From Hydractinia symbiolongicarpus (Eukaryota; Cnidaria; Hydrozoa; Anthoathecata; Hydractiniidae): DNA of 64,000 nt. The translations under genes were made by a program, and so were the position numbers. Where the stretch lies: NCBI RefSeq assembly GCF_029227915.1, contig NC_079879.1, positions 29,704,501-29,768,500 on the forward strand, given 5' to 3'. Below, in pieces: positions 59,601-64,000 of this stretch. Each line of letters opens with the position of its first letter. Within the stretch, counting starts at the first letter, position 1. Below the pieces are notes generated by a model that did not search any database, was not told the origin of the DNA, and worked only from the letters and a program-made list of their open reading frames with translations.

Positions 59601-62600
59601 CGAGTCCGGGATTTACGGGAAATCGCAGGTTTTCGTTTGCCGGAGATTAAACTCTTTTTTTTAATCAGCGTCTCATCAAAAATGAAAACAATTTTGAAAA
59701 CTACAAGTCTCATGCGTTTTAGTGGTGAAAAAATAATTTAAAAAATCGTTCGGGAAATGAGTTTACTCCCTGGGTACTTTCTTTGTATACTTTTGACTAT
59801 ACGGGCCGAGTCCGGGGTTTACGGGAAATGGCGGGTTTTCGTTTGCCGGCGATTAAACTTCTTTTATTCAGCGTCTCATCAAAAATGAAAACATTTTTAA
59901 AAACTACAAGTCTCATGGGCTTTAGTGGTGAAATAGTTATTTAAAAAATCGTTTGAGAAATGAGTTTACTCCCTGGGTACTTTCTTTGTATACTTTTGAC
60001 TATACAGGCCGAGTCCGGGATTTACGGGAAATCGCAGGTTTTCGTTTCCCGGCGATTAAACTTCTTTTATTCAGCGTCTCATCAAAAATGAAAACATTTT
60101 TGAAAACTACAAGTCTCATGCGTTTTAGTGGTGAAAAAATAATTTAAAAAATCGTTCGGGAAATGAGTTTACTCCCTGGGTACTTTCTTTGTATACTTTT
60201 GACTATGCGGGCCAAGCCCGGGATTTACGGGAAATCGCGGGTTTTCGTTTGACGGCGATTAAACTTCTTTCATTAAGCGTCTCATCAAAAATGAAAACAT
60301 TTTTGAAAACTACAAGTCTCATGCGTTTTAGTGGTGAAAAAATAATTTAAAAAATCGTTCGGGAAATGAGTTTACTCCCAGGGTACTTTCTTTGTATACT
60401 TTTGACTATACGGGCCGAGTCCGGGATTTACGGGAAATTGCGGATTTTCGTTTGCCGGCGATTAAACTTCTTTTATTCAGCGTCCCTTCAAATATGAAAA
60501 CATTTTTGAAAACTACAAGCCTCATGCGTTTAGTGGTAAAAAAATAATGTAAAAAATCGTTCGGGAAATGAGTTTACTCCCTGGGTACTTTCTTTGTATA
60601 CTTTTGACTATACGGGCCGTGTCCGGGGTTTACGGAAAATGGTGGGATTTCGTTTGCCGGCGATTAAACTTCTTTTATTCAGCGTCTCATCAAAAATGAA
60701 AACATTTTTGAAAACTACAAGTCTCATGCGTTTTAGTGGTGAAAAAATAATTTAAAAAATCTTTCTGGAAATGAGTTTACTCACAGGGTACTTTCTTTGT
60801 ATACTTTTGACTATACGGGCCGAGACCGGGATTTACGAGAAATCGCGGATTTTTGTTTGCCAGCGATTAAACTTCTTTTATTCAGCGTCTCATCAAAAAT
60901 GAAAACATTTTTGAAAACTACAAGTCTCATGCGTTTTAGTGGTGAAAAGATAATTTAAAAAATCGTTTTGGAAATGGGTTTACTCACAGGGTACTTTCTT
61001 TGTATACATTTGACTATGCGGGCCGAGTCCGGGGTTTACGGGAAATGGCGGGTTTTCGTTTGCCGGCGAATAAACTTCTTTTATTCAGCGTCTCATCAAA
61101 AATGAAGACATTTTTGAAAATTACAAGTCTCAAGGGTTTTAGTGGTGAAAAGATAATTTAAAAAATCGTTTTGGAAATGAGTTTACTCACAGGGTACTTT
61201 CTTTGTATACATTCGACTATACGGGCCTAGCCCAGGATTTACGGGAAATCGCGGGTTTTCGTTTGCCGGCGATTAAACCACTGTCATTAAGCGTCTCATC
61301 AAAAATTAAAACATTTCTAAAAACTACAAGTCTCATGCGTTTTAGTGGTGAAAAAATAACTTAAAAATTCGTTCGGAAAATAAGTTTACTCACTGGGTAC
61401 TTTCCATGTATACTTTTGACTATACGGGCCGAGTACGGGATTTACGGGAAATCGCGGGTTTTCGTTTGCCGGCGATTAAACTTCTTTTATTCAGCGTCTC
61501 ATCAAAAATGAAAACATTTTTAAAAACTACAAGTCTCATGGGCTTTAGTGGTGATATAATAATTTAAAAAATCGTTTGGGAAATGAGTTTACTCCCTGGG
61601 TACTTTCTGTGTATACTTTTGACTATACGGGCCGAGTCCGGGATTTACGGGAAATCGCAGGTTTTCGTTTGCCGGAGATTAAACTCTTTTTTTTAATCAG
61701 CGTCTCATCAAAAATGAAAACAATTTTGAAAACTACAAGTCTCATGCGTTTTAGTGGTGAAAAAATAAATTAAAAAATCGTTCGGGAAATGAGTTTACAC
61801 CCTGGGTACTTTCTTTGTAACTTTTGACTATACGGGCCGAGTCCAGGATTTAAGGGAAATCGCAGGTTTTCGTTTGCCGGCGATTAAACTTCTTTTATTC
61901 AGCGTCTCATCAAAAATGAAAACATTTTTGAAAACTACAAGTCTCATGCGTTTTAGTGGTGAAAAAATAATTTAAAAATTCGTTCGGGAAATGAGTTTAC
62001 TCACTGGGTTCTTTCCTTGTATACTTTTGACTATACGGGCCGAGTCCGGGATTTACGGGAAATCGCGGGTTTTCGTTTGCAGGCGATTAAATTTGTTTTA
62101 TTCAGCGTCTCATCAAAAATGAAACCATTTTTAAAAACTACAAATCTCATGGGCTTTAGTGGTGAAATAATAATTAAAAAAATCGTTTGGGAAATGAGTT
62201 TACTCCCTGGGTACTTTCTTTGTATACTTTTGACTATACGGGCCGAGTCCGGGATTTACGGGAAATCGCAGGTTTTCGTTTGCCGGCGATTAAACTTCTT
62301 TCATTAGGCGTCTCATCAAAAATGAAAACATTTTTGAAAACTACAAGTCTCATGCGTTTTAGTGGTGAAAAAAAAATTTAAAAAATCGTTCGGGAAATGA
62401 GTTTACTCCCTGGGTACTTTCTTTGTATACTTTTGACTATACGGGCCGAGTCCGGGATTTACGGGAAATCGCGGATTTTCGTTTGCTGGCGATTAAACTT
62501 CTTTTATTCAGCGTCCCATCAAATATGAAAACATTTTTGAAAACTACAAGTCTCATGCGTTTAGTTGTAAAAAAATAATATAAAAAATCGTTCGGGAAAT

Positions 62601-64000
62601 GAGTTTACTCACTGGGTACTTTCTTTGTATACTTTTGACTATACGGGCCGAGTCCGGGGTTTACGGGAAATGGCGGGATTTCGTTTGCCGGCGATTAAAC
62701 TTCTTTTATTCAGCGTCTCATCAAAAAGTAAAACATTTTTGAAAACTACAAGTCTCATGCGTTTTAGTGGTGAAAAAATAATTTAAAAACTCGTTCGGGA
62801 AATGAGTTTACTCCCTGGGTACTTTCTTTGTATACTTTTGACTATATAGGCCAAGCCCGGGATTTACGGGAAATCGCGGGTTTTCGTTTGCCGGCGATTA
62901 AACTTCTTTTATTCAGCGTCTCATCAAAAATGAAAACATTTTTGAAAACTACAAGTCCATGCGTTTTAGTGGTGAAAAAATAATTTAAAAAATCGTTCGG
63001 GAAATGAGTTTACTCCCTGGGTACTTTCTTTGTATTATTTTGACTATGCGGGCTAAGCCCGGGATTTACGGGAAATCGCGGGTTTTCGTTTGCCGGCGAT
63101 TAAACTTCTTTTATTCAGCGTCTCATCAAAAATAAAAACATTTTTAAAAACTACAAGTCTTATGCGTTTTAGTGGTGAAAAAATAATTTAAAAAATCTTT
63201 CTGGAAATGAGTTTACTCACAGGGTACTTTCTTTGTATACATTCGACTATACGGGCCAAGCCCGGGATTTACGGGAAATCGCGGGTTTTCGTTTGCCGGC
63301 GATTAAACCTCTTTCATTAAGTGTGTCATCAAAAATGAAAACATTTTTGAAAACTACAAGTCTCATGCGTTTTAGTGGTGAAAAGATAATTTAAAAAATC
63401 GTTTTGGAAATGGGTTTACTCACAGGGTACTTTCTTTGTATACTTTTGACTATGCGGGCCGAGTCCGGGGCTTACGGGAAATGGCGGGTTTTCGTTTGCC
63501 GGCGAATAAACTTCTTTTATTCAGCGTCTCATCAAAAATGAAAACATTTTTGAAAACTACAAGTCTCAAGCGTTTTAGTGGTGAAAAGATAATTTAAAAA
63601 ATCGTTTTGGAAATGAGTTTACTCACAGGGTACTTTCTTTGTATACATTCGACTATACGGGCCTAGCCCGGGATTTACGGGAAATCGCGGGTTTTCGTTT
63701 GCCGCCGATTAAACCACTTTCATTAAGCGTCTCATCAAAAATGAAAACATTTCTAAAAACTACAAGTCTCATGCGTTTTAGTGGTGAAAAAATAACTTAA
63801 AAATTCGTTCGGAAAATAAGTTTACTCACTGGGTACTTTCCATGTATACTTTTGACTATACGGGCCGAGTCCGGGATTTACGGGAAATCGCGGGTTTTCG
63901 TTTGCCGGCGATTAAACTTCTTTTATTCAGCGTCTCATCAAAAATGAAAACATTTTTAAAAACTACAAGTCTCATGGGCTTTAGTGGTGAAATAATAATT
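56571..64000 (+). repeat. 203-bp satellite array, segment C (plus orientation)
   Basis: Plus-oriented monomers resume immediately after a fold-back junction and run off the end of the window. The segment carries the same HOR modules as segment A. For example, 61576-62381 matches 3791-4596 in order and length, and the last 1.2 kb matches about 1150-2350. No gene is visible in it. Confidence 0.97.
58320..61800 (+). repeat. HOR, 1829-bp offset widening to 2032 bp
   Basis: Rare markers TTTGACGGCGATTAAAC (near 58420/60249) and ACGGAAAATGGTGGGATTTC (58803/60632) are 1829 bp apart. The next landmarks, 59544/61576, are 2032 bp apart. The extra 203 bp is one monomer present in the second copy. In the first copy the monomer near 58995-59035 (GAGACCGGGATTTACGAG then AAATGGCGGG) looks like a fusion across that deletion. 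Confidence 0.82.

Noticed and set aside
1-64000. CRISPR-like regular repetition
   Set aside because: The whole 203-bp period is repeated with no unique spacers, no cas genes and a eukaryotic context.

Overview
The window looks like eukaryotic, almost certainly animal, heterochromatin. About 58 kb of the 64 kb is one satellite DNA family with a basic monomer of about 203 bp, roughly 285 monomers in all. The array has no bacterial gene organisation. The only convincing gene is a 1,128-codon ORF inside a DNA transposon that sits in the satellite. The AT-rich transposon, its CTAG/TA simple repeats, its TGACGTCA-bearing repeats and the style of its transposase fit an early-branching or marine invertebrate such as a cnidarian, sponge or mollusc. 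That placement is inference with low confidence.

Layout: (1) 1-18288, satellite in the orientation called plus here. (2) 18289-56563, satellite in minus orientation, interrupted at 31083-36958 by the transposon. (3) 56571-64000, satellite in plus orientation again. The first switch, at 18288/18289, is the centre of a large imperfect palindrome with arms of about 2.6 kb around a 302-bp spacer. The second switch, near 56567, is a tight fold-back with a 7-bp spacer. Within each segment monomer subtypes form higher-order repeats (HORs). Periods include 1014, 1017, 1423, 1624, 1627, 1829/2032, 2230, 2639 and 2641 bp, all close to whole multiples of 203. An 806-bp module recurs eight times, in both orientations and in all three segments.

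The transposon is 5,876 bp. It has perfect 12-bp terminal inverted repeats (TAGGCTGTTCAG) and a 7-bp target duplication (ACTAAAG). Its long ORF has an N-terminal coiled coil, a probable RNase-H-like transposase core and a small C-terminal Tudor/chromo-like tail. Its 3' subterminal region is five tandem units of about 165 bp, and TGACGTCA sites recur there at exactly 165-bp spacing. The same satellite site is uninterrupted at 39600-39606. Removing the element and one target duplication restores the HOR register exactly, so the insertion is younger than the last amplification of that HOR.

The many short recurring ORFs in the satellite are by-products of the repeated sequence and are not annotated as genes. 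Function is concentrated in the transposon. Any role of the array, for example centromeric or pericentromeric structure, is inferred from its repeat architecture only.
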